Positions 1 through 11,636 of a DNA stretch of 64,000 nucleotides are shown in pieces. The notes below the pieces were generated by a model. It had not been told where the DNA came from. It saw nothing but the letters and a program-made list of their open reading frames with translations, and ran no database searches. The translations under genes and the position numbers were made by a program. Location of the stretch: NCBI GenBank assembly GCA_029255685.2, contig CM055315.2:70461681-70525680 (forward strand), given 5' to 3'. Within the stretch, counting starts at the first letter, position 1; the number at the start of each line of letters is the position of its first letter. Source of the DNA: Silene conica. Lineage: Eukaryota > Streptophyta > Magnoliopsida > Caryophyllales > Caryophyllaceae.

Positions 1-1166
1 TCCAACAAGAAGAGGGGGAAAGCTTAGGAGAAGCATGGGATAGGTATCAAGACTTGCTTGTTTGGTGTCCTCATCATGGGATACCTACGTGGTATACCAC
101 CCAAACATTATTTCAAACACTTCTCCCTCGCACAAAGGAAATGGTGAATGCGTTGACGGGAGGTAGTTTTGACCACTTACCGGATGAGGAAGGGACCGAG
201 CTTATCAAGATGATCGTTGATTCCGAGGAGAATTATGGGACAAGGGGAAATGCATTGAGAAGAAGTAGCAAATACCCCAATGAGAACCTCTCCAACTCTA
301 AAGCCAATGAAGAAACCAATGCCAAGATAGATTTGTTGACTAAGAAGTTGGAAGAGTTGACAAAGGGAGCTACAAGCAAAGAAACCAAGAGTAACACACC
401 CGGGATGTACCAAGTGCATAACATTGTGTCATGTGACTTATGTGGAGGTAGTGGGCATACATTTGATGTGTATGCCAACAACACCTATGAGGGAAGTGGA
501 AGTGAGGAGGAGGTCTATGCCTTTCAAGCCTTCAACAACTCAAGAAATCAAAACACTTTCAACCTAAATTCCAACTACTACCATCCGGGTCGAGGGAGCC
601 CTTATATGAGCTACAAGAGTACAAACGTCTTGAACCCACATCAACTTCAACAACCCCAAGCTCAAAACCCACCCGGATTCCAACCAAGGGGTGAGAATTT
701 CAACCCAAGGAATAATTACCAAAACCAAGGCTTTTATCAAGGGAACCAAATCAACCAAGCCAATCAAGGCTTTGCACCCAACTTAAATGACCAAAATTAC
801 AACAACTCAAATTTCAACAACAACCCAAACCAAAACAAAAACCAAACCCAAAATTTCAACCCACCCCCATTTCAAAACAACTTCCACAACAACCCAAATC
901 CAAACCAAAACTTTCACAACAACCAAAATTTCAACGACCCAAATTTCACTCAACAAAATCTCAACTTCAATAGCCAAATGCCAAAGGGGAACTCTCAAGT
1001 TGGGGGCCCTAGGAGCGACTATGGGTTTGTTTTGCCCCTTACTAATACCCCTTACCAAGAACCATCAAGTGAGAATCAAGTGGGAGAATTACTCAAGCTT
1101 GCGAAGAATATGCAAACTACCCACAACCAAGAGATGATGAACTTGAAGAATGCGAACCAAAAGTAG
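1..1166 (+). pseudogene. Ty3/gypsy Athila/Tat-like gag, 5'-truncated by window edge
   Basis: The gag (capsid/nucleocapsid) part of an Athila/Tat-lineage retrotransposon. The frame is already open at base 3 and enters inside the capsid domain: the ESLGEAWDRYQDLL and CPHHG motifs are typical of Athila gag. A CCHC knuckle is recognisable (CDLC then GH, roughly codons 128-140 of the visible frame), but the final Cys is replaced, so zinc binding is doubtful. From about 650 to 960 the protein is a low-complexity Asn/Gln/Pro/Phe tract. The frame stops at 1164-1166 (TAG) and again at 1197-1199 (TAA), then continues in the same frame into the protease, so gag and protease were once one polyprotein. 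Its start lies outside the window. Confidence 0.85.
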
Positions 1167-1292
1167 ATACGAGAGATGGAGGCTAGAGTCTCTTCCTAAG
1201 CCTTAGACAATCCTCAAAGGCCTCCAGGTGGCTTTCTAGCTCAAGGTCAAAACTCAAGAGACGCTACAAAACATCATGGAGTCAATGCAATA

Positions 1293-2258
1293 ATGACAAA
1301 TGCCCAAGAGCAACCAATGCTTGAAACCAAGAGTAGCGGAGGAAAATCTTCACTTGAACAACTCATGACGGTTTTTGGGAGTGAAGTTGGAGGTGATAGT
1401 GAGGAGGAAGTAATAGTGATGGCGCCCATTGCTTCCCCGGAAGCTAGTTACCGGGATGAGATTGAAGAAAATCAATTTGTGTTGGAACAAGTCATGGAGC
1501 TTCCAAGGAAGAGGAATGATGAAAGAAAAGTAAATCTAGGGAATGGAAAAGAAGTAATTGATGAAGAGTCCGAATATGAAGAAGGGCTCATGGAGAGAAG
1601 AGTTTGTGAGTTTTTCCGGAAAATTACTAAAGGAGATCCTCGTTGTGAGGAGTTGATGAGACTTGTTGAAGAGGTGGAAGCAACAATCCCCTCACGAGAA
1701 GAGAAAAGAGAAGTGAATGCAATTACATTGTCCGCCAAGAAAGTCCCAAGCACCCTCCCTATCAAACTCGGAGATCCGGGTAGCTTTTCGATAAATTGCT
1801 ATGTCGGAGGGAAAAAAATTGAAAATTCATTATGTGACTTGGGAGCAAGCGTGAGCGTCATGCCACTAGAAATTGCCAAGAAGTTAGACATCAAGAATTT
1901 GTCCCTCGCTACAACCTCTATCACTCTTGCGGATGGTACCGAGAAATTTCCTCTAGGGGTGCTTGAAGATGCAATTGTCAAGGTGTGGAATCTATCCATC
2001 CCCACCGACTTCTTTATATTGGATGTCCCCGTGGGTAATAGCTCTTTCGTGATACTTGGTAGGCTATTATTGGCCACCGGAGGAGCTACTATCGATGTGA
2101 AGAGAGGAAGGCTAACATTCCAAGTGGGAAAGGAAGTGACGGAGTTTGAACTTCCGGAAGCTCCCGTTAAAAGTTACAAAGCAAGAAATGTTGACATGGT
2201 TGCATGTGTGATGGTGAGTGATGTCCCTATGATGGTTGATGAAAAGGGAGTCATGTAA
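1293..2258 (+). CDS. Retropepsin-like aspartic protease of the Athila-like element
   Basis: Same reading frame as the gag upstream, from which it is separated by two stop codons. The N-terminal third is an acidic, Glu/Lys/Arg-rich linker. The protease fold begins around residue 150, with the catalytic loop CDLGASVSVMP (Asp-Leu-Gly where retroviruses have Asp-Thr/Ser-Gly; Leu is normal in the Athila/Tat lineage). The second hallmark, ILGRLLLATGGATIDV, follows about 75 residues later. This enzyme would cleave the Gag-Pol polyprotein. The frame closes with TAA at 2256-2258, where a complete element would continue into reverse transcriptase. The chosen ATG is only the first in the open segment; the natural start would be upstream in gag. 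Confidence 0.8.
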   Translation: MTNAQEQPMLETKSSGGKSSLEQLMTVFGSEVGGDSEEEVIVMAPIASPEASYRDEIEENQFVLEQVMELPRKRNDERKVNLGNGKEVIDEESEYEEGLMERRVCEFFRKITKGDPRCEELMRLVEEVEATIPSREEKREVNAITLSAKKVPSTLPIKLGDPGSFSINCYVGGKKIENSLCDLGASVSVMPLEIAKKLDIKNLSLATTSITLADGTEKFPLGVLEDAIVKVWNLSIPTDFFILDVPVGNSSFVILGRLLLATGGATIDVKRGRLTFQVGKEVTEFELPEAPVKSYKARNVDMVACVMVSDVPMMVDEKGVM

Positions 2259-2261
2259 AGT

Positions 2262-2558
2262 ATGACTTTGAAGAGTGAGGATGCTAGTTTTGCTAGTGAC
2301 AAGTTGTTTGTTCCTGAGAAGAGGCACCGCTATGGAGAACAAGAAAAGCCAAGTTGTGCTAGTTCCTTTAAAGATCCCTTGGTTGAGAAAGGGGACCTAG
2401 GGGAACTAGTTGCCGAAAAAGATGTCAAAGTTCAAAAAGTGATGGTGTGTGAAGCGGGATTCGCCCATGAGAGCAAGGTTGAAGCTTCGGCCGAGGCCTT
2501 TGACCGTTTTCTAAGGTCTTTGGCTAGCATGGACGAAATTTCCGTCCACAAGAACTGA
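2262..2558 (+). pseudogene. Residual ORF after protease; expected pol domains missing
   Basis: Continues in the protease frame after the TAA at 2256-2258. It encodes about 98 charged residues with no recognised domain, ending at TGA near 2558. In complete Athila/Tat elements the protease is followed by reverse transcriptase, RNase H and integrase. No YVDD-like, RNase H or integrase motif is visible in any frame between here and 3523, so about 3 kb of pol appears to be missing. Whether this segment is the old protease-RT linker or unrelated filler cannot be told. Confidence 0.5.
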
Positions 2559-2824
2559 AGATTGTTCATGAAGGTTTGGTGGAGCCACTAAATTACCACC
2601 GTTTGTAAGTATTTTCTTTATGTTCTTCATATAGGTTGCATTTTAGTTTTCATTCTAGTTTGCATTTGGGAATTTGGAAGTGAGATTGGTTGTTTAACTT
2701 TGACTTGTGAGAGTGGTCATCTTGTGGTGGGTAGCCTTGGTTAGGCATATTTTATGTAATTTCTCTTAGCAAAATGAGTTTTCATTGTGTAAGTTGAGTT
2801 GTTTTACGAATAGTGTATAGGGGC
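2559..2824 (+). other. Non-coding spacer of the Athila-like element
   Basis: T-rich sequence with no coding potential between the protease-side ORF and the CCGGC repeat array. No terminator or splice signal is identified with confidence. Confidence 0.4.
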
Positions 2825-3352
2825 CCTAAGCCTGTAGGCCGGCTGCCTGTCGACCACCGGCTCCGAACGCCAAATGCACATTCTGTTTTTTACGGCTTGC
2901 TTTCCAGATTGCAGGAATTTAGAGAGAAAGGGCTCTCAGCCGGTAACGGACCGGCAGCCGGTTAGCCGGCTAAGAGTCCTAAGTACTTCAAGAGAAAGGA
3001 AAGGAAAAGAAGAGAAAGTGAAGAGGCAACCAGCCGGTAGGCCGGCAACCGGTCCGCCGGCTGGGAGCCCAAATTAAAGAAGGGAAGGAAAGAAGAAAGA
3101 AAACACGAAGAAGAGGCAACCAGCCGGTCGGCCGGCAACCGGTCCGCCGGCTGGGAGCCCAGTTTAGAGGAGAAGAAGAAGAAAAGAAGAAGAGAAGAAG
3201 AGGAAAGACGAAGGGAAAACGGCTACCATCCGGTCGGCCGGTAGCCGGTCCGCCGGCTGGGCACCCTTTATGAGCAGTTCAGCGGAGAAATCGAAGGAAA
3301 AATAGAAAGGGATGTTAGCCGATCGGCTGGCCGCCGGTGCCAGACAGGCTCA
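2825..3352 (+). repeat. CCGGC-rich tandem array upstream of internal ORF
   Basis: About six copies of a GC-rich block of roughly 35-40 bp (core like CAGCCGGT, CGGCAACCGGT, CCGCCGGCTGGGA), separated by purine-rich GAAGAAG stretches, with a spacing of about 90-100 bp. Copies begin near 2832, 2938, 3030, 3120, 3225 and 3312. Related blocks occur four times in the LTR of the same element (39808-40145). The blocks are partly self-complementary and contain many CG dinucleotides. Confidence 0.85.
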
Positions 3353-3370
3353 GAGGGCAGCTGTAATGTG

Positions 3371-3380
3371 TTTTATAAAC
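3371..3380 (+). promoter_or_regulatory. Possible TATA box for a subgenomic transcript
   Basis: TTTTATAAAC lies directly after the CCGGC array and about 150 bp upstream of the ATG at 3523, followed by a C/T-rich ATG-poor leader. In the LTR of the same element an equivalent order is seen: CCGGC array, then CTATATATAC at 40168, then leader. Promoter function is inference. Confidence 0.4.
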
Positions 3381-3522
3381 CCTTTACCCTCATTTTTCCA
3401 CTCATTTTCTGCCATTTTTCAGATTTCCCTTCCCTATCTACCTTCCCTCACTACAAAACTCTCCCAAAACACTCCCAAAACAAACCCATTACAATCCTTT
3501 ATCAAATTCCTTCAAATTCATC

Positions 3523-5198
3523 ATGTCGGGAAGGACCGAAAGGAGATCAAAATCTAGGAACAATCCTACCGCGGGGCGCGAAAGAGTAGACAACCCCGAT
3601 GCTCCTTTTGTTTCGGGTGACCCCGATTTTCCGGGGTGATCTTCGATTCCGAAACCCAAAAAGGTAACTTCCTATCTTTTGTTCTCCGTCCCCTTAACCC
3701 CACCCGATTTTTTGATAGGATTTCTATGAGAGATTTGGGTTTGGATGGTATCACCGGCAATTTGTTTAGGGATGTGGGTTTGGGACATTTGTATGAGACC
3801 AAGGCGGTAATGACCTCCCCTCGTTTAACATGGGAGTTTTTGAGCTCTCTTCGGGTAGCCAAGAATAGAGATTTGGGGATAGTTACTTTTGTACAATTCC
3901 GCCTCATGAATAAGGGTTACCATATAACCCTTGCGGATTTTGCTAGTATTTTCGGGTTGAATAGCTCGGCACCGTTGCATGCCCCTGAGGGTATTAATTT
4001 GTAGTCGGTATGGACCTCTATCACTGGGTTGGTGAGTACGAAGGGGGATAAGAAACCGACAAATAGGGTGCATCTTGATCCTATTAGGATATTGCAGAGA
4101 TTTTTGGGGTGGACCGTCTTTTCCCGAGACGAGCCACACAACTTCACCACTGTTGAGCTCGAGATCCTAGCATCTGGTTTGATCACCCAACCCACCAAGT
4201 TTGAAATCAACATAGCCCATCACATGTTGCTTCACCTTAGCCGACTCAGCCATCAGCCCCGTTTGTCGACGCCCATTTCTGTTGGGGGCATGGTTACTTT
4301 GATAGCTTCAGCAGTTTGCCAGAGAAACTTCCGGGTCGATTACATCGACGGGGAGAATGTGCTCTCCCGCCGCTACCTTATGGAGGGATTGGGGTGGATT
4401 AAGTGGAACCCCAACGACAACAAGATGTATTGGCAGATTCGGGTGGAGCGAGTTGATAAAAACTCCATCCATCCCTTTGCCAAACGCTGAGAGAATGAGG
4501 GTGAGGCCTAATCAACCCTCCTACCTCCTCCCTGTAGAGGCACCTCCTAAGGGCACTTCTTCTGACCCTCCTGCGACCCGAGTTTTCACCCGAGACCAGC
4601 GCTTGCCCACCACCAGTGGCCTTGTTTACCAACAACCTTCTCTTCCTGTACCACCGTTCGGCGGCCCTAGCTTTTTCCAGGGGTCTTCTTCTAGCTTGGC
4701 TCCTCCTCCTCCTAGCCATGTTCCTCAAACGATCGTGGATTTCATGGTTCGCATGGATTTGAGGTATCAGGAGACCGTTGAGCGGCGTGAACTGGAGGAC
4801 ATACGCTAGTCTGATACCTGCGCGAGATTAGATTATTTGTACCACGATCAGGCGTGGGGGAACTTCTCCACTTATGATCGTGGCATTCAGCAGGGGTACC
4901 GTCATAGTTTGGCCACCGTCCTTCTTACTACATGCCTCCCGAGGCTGAATATGTGCCCTCCGCCGACCCTCATTTCGCCGGAGAGGTACATGTTGCTGCG
5001 GACTACTATTCTAGGCCGATTTTTTCCCCGGTGCGTGAGGGAGAGAGATTTGGAACCTGCCAGCGTAGTGGTGCGCCTCCTCAGTCCGTTGCAGCTGCTT
5101 CCACTTTTGGGTTCTCCAACGAGTACTTCCTGAACCCGGATGATTTCTTGCATGGAGATGGCCATGGAGAGGGTGGAGACGAGGGTGGTGGTGACTAG
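3523..5198 (+). pseudogene. Athila ORF-1-type protein (env position), frameshifted
   Basis: Starts with ATG at 3523 in a basic Ser/Arg-rich segment and hits a stop in the first frame at about 3638. The coding signal moves to the next frame (3636-4004), is closed by TAG near 4004, resumes at 4029-4490, then moves frame again for a Pro/Ser-rich tail (4490-4809) and a final acidic Gly/Asp-rich end (4932-5198). The 3636-4490 region carries the conserved pattern of the Athila ORF-1 family: PTRFFD, TWEFLSSL, VQFRLMNKGY, a tryptophan-led ITG block, and a C-terminal block. Members sit downstream of pol, where retroviruses have env, but their function is unknown. At least four breaks make it a pseudogene. 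Confidence 0.75.
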
Positions 5199-7966
5199 TG
5201 AGAGGTTGTTTGATGTCTATGCTCCCATTTCAAAATCCAAAACAAGTACTCCCTTAATCCAAATTTCTCTTTAGTTTTGCATTTTTCATTTTCGCATGCA
5301 TTTAGAGTAGTTAGTTAGTTTAGATAGCTTGTTTTAGCTTCATTTCTATCATTTCATATCATTAGTATAGTACCATTTAGTTGCATTCATCTATATGCAT
5401 TAGATTTCCTTTTTATTTGTAAAATATTGTCACATATAGTTTGCATCCATATAGTATAGTGCATATACGATTGCATCTTAGTTTAGTTTTTTGTTTTTCA
5501 TTTCTTTTGTTTATTTTTGCTTTTATTGCTTTCAAAAATCTAAAATCCAAAAAAACTGAAAAACCAAAAAACTTCAAAAACATGTTCTTTACTTTCCGGT
5601 TTTCCTCCTCACATTATTCACATCGATAACTGTGGGGAGGAAGAACCGTTTATTTCAAAAAACACAAAATCAAGTTTTTCCTTTTCTTAAAAATCTCATA
5701 AAAGCCAAAAACATGTTTGTTTTCGTTCTTTTTCTTCATTTCCCCCTTGCAATTTGTTCCATTGAGGACAATGTAAATATTAAGTGTGGGGAGGGAAAAT
5801 ATCAACCTTGTGAATATTTCTTTGTTTTTGTAAATATGAAAAATCTTCAGAAATGCCTAAAAATCGAAAAATTTCAAAAATTTCAAAAAAACATGTTTTT
5901 CCTTTCCTTTGTTTTTGTTCTTTGCTTGCATTGTATATATATATATATATATATGTTTGCTTAACTAACAAGTGGCAGATGCCACAACAATCCGAGGTAT
6001 TAGGAGAATGGAGATGTTTGGTATACTCTTTCCTACTTCTTTCTCCCCTTCCCTATTTCTTTTTATGTTGATAGCATGAAAGAGAATGGAATTTTTGTGC
6101 CTTGGATGTTCCTTTGGGGAACTTGTGGTTGTTGTGGATGTTGTGCTGCTAGATTAGTCATTTTGTTGTTGCATGTTTGTTATGCTTATTGTTAGTTTAG
6201 TGTAGTTTCACATGCTTTACCTTTTTCATAGTTTTGTGAATATGTGTTAGTCGGTTTTCTCTTTTGCATTTGTTTGTAAATATGCATAGGAGGTTGAATA
6301 GTAGAGGATATATGCCGCCAATGATGATATTTGTCTTGCCTGTGTCTTACCCCTCCTAATAGCTTGCACCGCTTAATGTCACCTTGTTAGGGTTCTTGCT
6401 TGCAAGGACCCGGAAGTCTAGGCTTAATGACCAAATTTCGACCACCATGTGAGACCGTGTTAGACCTTGACTCGACCTAGGACCGACATTAGCTACTCAA
6501 ATGTGAGGATAGAGCCTCCTTTATGGTCGGCCCATCAAACCGACCCAGATTAGGATTGTGAGTAGTCCTCCTTACGTGGTATGTTATGTCTAGACGCATA
6601 AGTATCGCGCTCGTTCCTTAATTCCGTGTTTGTGTTCATGTGCATGTGAGACAACTCTTGTTCAAAATAAATCAACTTCACTTTTGTCAAATTAGCCTTG
6701 TTTTGACCCTTGCATCTTATCCCCTCTTTTTGCTTAACCACTTTGAGCCTTAGCCTTTTCATTTGGCCTTAACCACTAAATGAACTACATCTCAAAAACA
6801 CCCTTCCTTGATCAAGAATGGTTGCATTTTGGTACTTTGTTTGTGGTAGAGTCGGGGTTTTAGATGTTGGTTGGTGCACTCATCCTCTTTGGTCATTACT
6901 TGTTGTTTTCTTGGTGAATGAAGTTTGAGAAAAAGAAAAAAAAGAAAAGAAAAAAAAATGAAAAAAGAAAGAAAATAGAAAATCAAAAGAAAAAAAAAAG
7001 ATTGAAAAAGTTTTGAAAAATCCAAAAAGAGAAGTGTATATATGTGTTTTGAAAAAGAAAAAGGCTAGCAAAAACTCCCTTCCCTCAAGGGGAGATAGAA
7101 AAAGCCGTTGCTATAATAATGTGGTATTTTAATGTTTTTCCATTCGGGTCGGGTTTACACAATTTTTGCATTTGATTTGGATTTCAAGTCTTTTGTTAGG
7201 GCGTAGACGTTGTTCGGTGTGTTTTAATAATGACCACTTTGTTAAAGGTTGTGATGGGTTTGTTTTTCCAAATTAAGTTGGGGTTTATGCAATTTTTGCT
7301 TGGTTTTGTGAAAGCCAAAGTTAGGGCATAGACGTTGCTTAGTTGTTGCAATAAGGAGTTGAGTTGATCATGGCAATCATTCTTGTTTTTGAGCCTCAAA
7401 TTCTAGAACGGTGCTTGCACCAAACCATTTTCACCCAACCCAAGCCCCGTTACATCCTTGTTGTCCTCATAATGTGCATTTACATCTTCTTATGGATTTT
7501 TGGATGGAGTATCATTCTAGATGCGGGCATGCTTCGCAAGTTGAGTTAGGTGAGTGATTTCGGTTAATTCTTGACACAAAAATCACCACCCTTTCTTTCC
7601 ATGTGTGTTGAGTGTCACCCGTGAGAGTCGGTACTTAGGGCTTTATTATCGGTTATGGGTCTAGCATGGAGTCGAATCATGTGTGCGTCGTGTCAATCTT
7701 GGAAGTATAGCTTAGTGCTTCCGTTTGCCCGCCTTGAATTAGTTTCTTGGTCTTTGGTGATATCATTATCGGTTGCTTGAGCTTGATTTAGGGTTTTGAC
7801 ACCGTGGTTAGACTTTGAGTCGGCATCCTCCGCTATAGACCTCCCTTGTTTAGTTTTTCAAAACCCCGCTTGGAAGAGGCAATCGGTTGGCCTTTTCCCG
7901 ATGCATGTTGCTTGTTTATATGTGTTTTGTTTCGACTTGTTTGCATCAAAAGTTTTGTAGCAAGAC
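5199..7966 (+). other. Long 3' untranslated region of the Athila-like element (left half)
   Basis: No credible coding region. Two Athila-style polypurine motifs are present: TGTGGGGAGGAAG near 5631 and, after TTGAGGACAATG, AAGTGTGGGGAGGG near 5780. A (TA)n run lies at about 5935-5955, and a long A/G tract (AAGAAAAAAAAGAAAAG-like) at about 6928-7020. The region is cut at 7966 by the Sirevirus-like insertion and resumes at 35726. Confidence 0.6.
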
Positions 7967-9400
7967 TGAAGAGTCTATTGATATGATATACTCAAGAAGG
8001 GGGGGGGGGGGTTGAATTGAGTATGCCTTCTTTTTAAAATCTTCTTCGATGTGTGCTTTTGTATGGTGATCGTTGAGTAGAGCAAATAATAAATAGAGAC
8101 ACGATATTTTTGAAGTGGTTCAGTTTCACAATTTGAAACCTACGTCCACTATTCTCGATTAATAAAATTAATACCGACTGCGGATTACAATTTTATCAAC
8201 CCTACTCGTACAACTTTGATGTTAGTTGTAACTCCATCTAGATACCGTTAAATATTTAGCTACAACAAGTACCGTTAAATACTTGCTTACAATGAGTACC
8301 GTGAAATACTCGATCTATCTTATGCTAATAAGATAAGTCTTCAAAGTCACAATCTTGAATGAATAAGATCAATGTTGGAGCACTTGAATCTTGAAACGAA
8401 TATGACAATTAAGCTCGAATCTTGAAGAATTGTGATCGGCGGTTTTCTCTCGATTTGCGTGAATGTTTGTGTATGATTTTGTATCTTTTAATGTGTCATA
8501 GGTAGTCTATTTATATAGAATTATATCTAGGTAATTTGAACCCTAGATGATTTAGGAATATTAGTTAAACTAGAATTCTAGTTTTTAGTAATACTACCAT
8601 AAATCTAATCTTAATATATTTTGGAAAGATTTAATAAGATACTTTAGGTATTATACAAGGAATCAATTTCCTAATTCATATTTAGGAAAGATCTTATATA
8701 ATAAACAAATAGCAATCTTATTAAAACCAACTTCCTAAACCTTGTCAAAATATAATAAATTATACTCCATAATATAATCTAGATCGTTTTAGGATATCTA
8801 AATAAATACATATTTATTTATTCAAGTATCCTTACACGTTTTATGGAACGTGTTATAACACACGATTTCCTAAACCGTTTCAAACAATATTTAGATTATA
8901 TTATCTTGACAAAAGTTAAGTAAAAATCCTTAGTTTATTAGAAATAAATAATTAACTCATAAGTAAATTATTTATTCATTTTTAACTATTAGATATTTTA
9001 TATTAACCAATTAAGATTAATAATTCCATAATATTAGAATACCAATTATCCACTAATTAAACACGGCGATTTTAGGAAAACAAAATCGTTTCAACCAACA
9101 CAAAACTTTCGATCATTTCTTCTTTATGGAGTTATAGCTACGAACTATAACTTGCACCCATCTCATACTAAAGTCATAGTTGATAAGTATAACTTTAGTT
9201 CATTGTATGCACTTGTGATCTTCTCTCAATGCTTGATTAGTCAATCCATTGACTAATATTCTTGAATCTTTTATACTTGATTGATGAGATCTTTTAAACT
9301 AATATTCTGTACACTTAGCACACGATTATGCACGAGTATATAATATATATAGCTAGACTTGTCATTATCAAAACATAAACATATATACTTAGGTTCAACA
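7967..9400 (-). repeat. LTR of the Sirevirus-like element (3' LTR in element orientation)
   Basis: 1,434 bp, TG...CA ended, near-identical over its length to 17714-18275 plus 34835-35720. It contains a G homopolymer near 7999 that is longer than in the other LTR. Sequence is strongly A/T rich in the right half. Confidence 0.9.
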
Positions 9401-9416
9401 AATTCCCCTTTTTTGA
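9401..9416 (-). promoter_or_regulatory. Polypurine tract of the Sirevirus-like element
   Basis: On the minus strand the sequence AAAAAAGGGGAATT lies immediately before the LTR end at 9400. This is the expected plus-strand primer for reverse transcription. Confidence 0.8.
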
Positions 9417-10085
9417 CGATGGCATGTCTTTCTTAGATTTGTGTCTAAGTGTAAGTTTCTCCTCAATATAATAAGGGTCATTCATAGCAAAGATTAACTT
9501 AGAGTTTCTATCTTCTATCTAACCCATATCATTTAAGAACCCTAAGAGACAATGAATTACGACAAGGAGCAAGCTTAGGTAAATTCTAATCTAAGTCGCA
9601 TTTTTCCCCCTCTTGACATCATCGAAAAGATGAGAACAAAGACATAAAATGACTAGAATAATACACTACGAAACATAAGTAAGCATGCATCATGAATCAA
9701 AACATAAGAACACACACAATATTATACAAAACAAGTACGAGTGTTAGAAAATTATATACAACCAAATCGAAATTCTAAGCCAATGTGCCGAATTATAAAC
9801 AAGAGTTAGAAAATTTGGGTCGGCTTAGGTTAATGTCTTAATGGGCCAAAAGCAAAATAGGAAAGATAGAATCGGGCTACAATCAAAATAAAGGATAGGG
9901 AAACCGAGGGGAGGGCAAAACGGATTAGAGGCCTCGGATTCAAAAGGCCAAGGGTAAGTTCAGTTGGGCCTAAAACAAGATAAGAGTTTTAATAAGTCCA
10001 ACCCGGACTTAAACACCAACAACAATGGAAACCAACCGAAAACGAAATCAACAACAACCGAAACAGAAGAGCATTAAGAATCTGA
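9417..10085 (-). other. 3' untranslated region of the Sirevirus-like element
   Basis: A-rich sequence between the env-position ORF and the polypurine tract. No coding region or structured RNA recognised. Confidence 0.5.
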
Positions 10086-11636
10086 TCAGGAAGAGGATGG
10101 ATCACGAGGACGAGCATAAGGGCTGACATAATCGGGTCGGATACGAAACTCGAGGGTACTCAATCTATCCAAGCAACTGTTGACATTACGTCCTTGAGCA
10201 TCCAAGGCAATATCGAAGTTTAACACCTTCATGGAAAGTGCTTTCACTACCTCAAGAGCCTTACTCGCATCCTCCCGCATAAGCCCGTGATCACGTACCA
10301 AAGAACCACCCTGGGAAGTCAAGAAGGAGAGACGATCACTAATGACAAAAAACTCGTCACAAAGCATTTGAATTCCTGAGCCCATCTTCTCAATTCTTTG
10401 GTCCGCTTTATCCATCCAAGCCCGTAAATCCTCCTCAAAACCCTCGATGGCCTTCACCACCACTACTCCCTGCCTCATCCTTCTCTTTTCTTTACCTCTC
10501 AAAGCCCAAGTATTTTGTCCATCTTGGCTTCGAGGCCTTCAAACAACGGCGAGGGACAAGGTGTGGGTTCCGGTACTCCTACACTCCGACCAAATGTTAG
10601 ATCAACACCATTGAAACAAATACCCATCAATTTAAGAAGCTTATCACTCATACGATCACGAGGGATCACCCCATAACTCTCATCATCCACAACACCTTTC
10701 TTGGAAAGAAGCTCGGACACCCACATTCCATAAGGAATGTCGATTGTCGAGCACGATTTCTCCTTGATGATCGAGAATACTCGAAACATGACAAATGTTG
10801 TTACAAATAAGAGATGTTAAATCAATCTTTGTACCCTCCAACCAACTGTAAACAACCACTGCCTCAATACTCGACAACTTGCCCCGACCACCCCTTCGCG
10901 GTAACACCGTATTCCATAAAAAAATTACAAACAACTTCGATTTTGGACTAAAAGAAGCGGTTAACAGGGGAGTATTCTCCGTAGCATGCTCATCAAAATA
11001 CGTTTTGATTACCATATTTTGATCCTTCGGCACAACACTGCATTCCTTTTTAGGATCAAGATTAAGACCATCTTGATCAAGTTTAAAAATATCACAGATT
11101 TCAGTTTTAGACACCATCACATCGTGACCATTTACAACCGCACTAACTCCATTTTCACAAGCCTTAACCGAGGCAAAGAACTGGACAACTTCTATAGGAA
11201 ATACTAACCCACAAAAGTTACTAATATAATCCCAACCCTAAAATTTCAAGAACTCCTTAAAGAACCCTAGAGACTTCGAATTTTCGACCCATGATTTCGG
11301 ATAATATCGACCCGCATGTATAGAGTAAGGAAGGACACGGTCGATTAACATACCTTCATTCTTGGTTACACGAACCTTCTCGAGACCCTCTCTTGTGGCT
11401 TCCAGGGAGTATCCACGAAACAAAGGACGGGGATTTTTCGCACTTGAACCAAGTTCTTGCATGTTTTCAGAGACGGATGAAGAAGCTCGGTTGAGTTTAC
11501 GACGTATTCCGTTGTCCGGTGTCAGAGCAGAGGTGAAAATGGGTGTTGGAGATGGTGGTGGTGATGGTGTCGGTGAAGGCAGAGTTGGTGGGTTTTGTTT
11601 CTTGTTTTGAGAGCGGGTTGTACGGGAGGGAGGCAT
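10086..11636 (-). pseudogene. ORF in env position of the Sirevirus-like element
   Basis: Begins with ATG at 11636 and a Pro/Thr/Ser-rich basic N-terminus. The frame has a stop at about 11236, continues in the same frame (11120-10683), shifts by one (10789-10499), and returns to the first frame (10502-10086). The middle part has the layout of the plant retrotransposon protein family also found in Athila ORF-1: a YPKSWVENSKSLG-like opening, then GLVFPIEVVQFFASV, then VNGHDVMVSKTEICDIFKL. The C-terminal part is helical and probably coiled-coil. No signal peptide or convincing membrane segment is seen, so a true envelope role is unsupported. Sireviruses are known for an extra ORF here; its function is unknown. 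Confidence 0.65.

Noticed and set aside
6792..7071. Phe-rich membrane protein on the minus strand
   Set aside because: Translation of an A/G-rich low-complexity tract in a retrotransposon 3' UTR.
11238..11636. Proline-rich plant gene independent of transposons
   Set aside because: It is the N-terminus of the extra ORF of the Sirevirus-like element, inside its LTR borders and in the expected order.
10086..11636. True viral envelope gene
   Set aside because: No signal peptide, convincing membrane anchor or furin-like site; it resembles the Athila ORF-1-type plant retrotransposon family.
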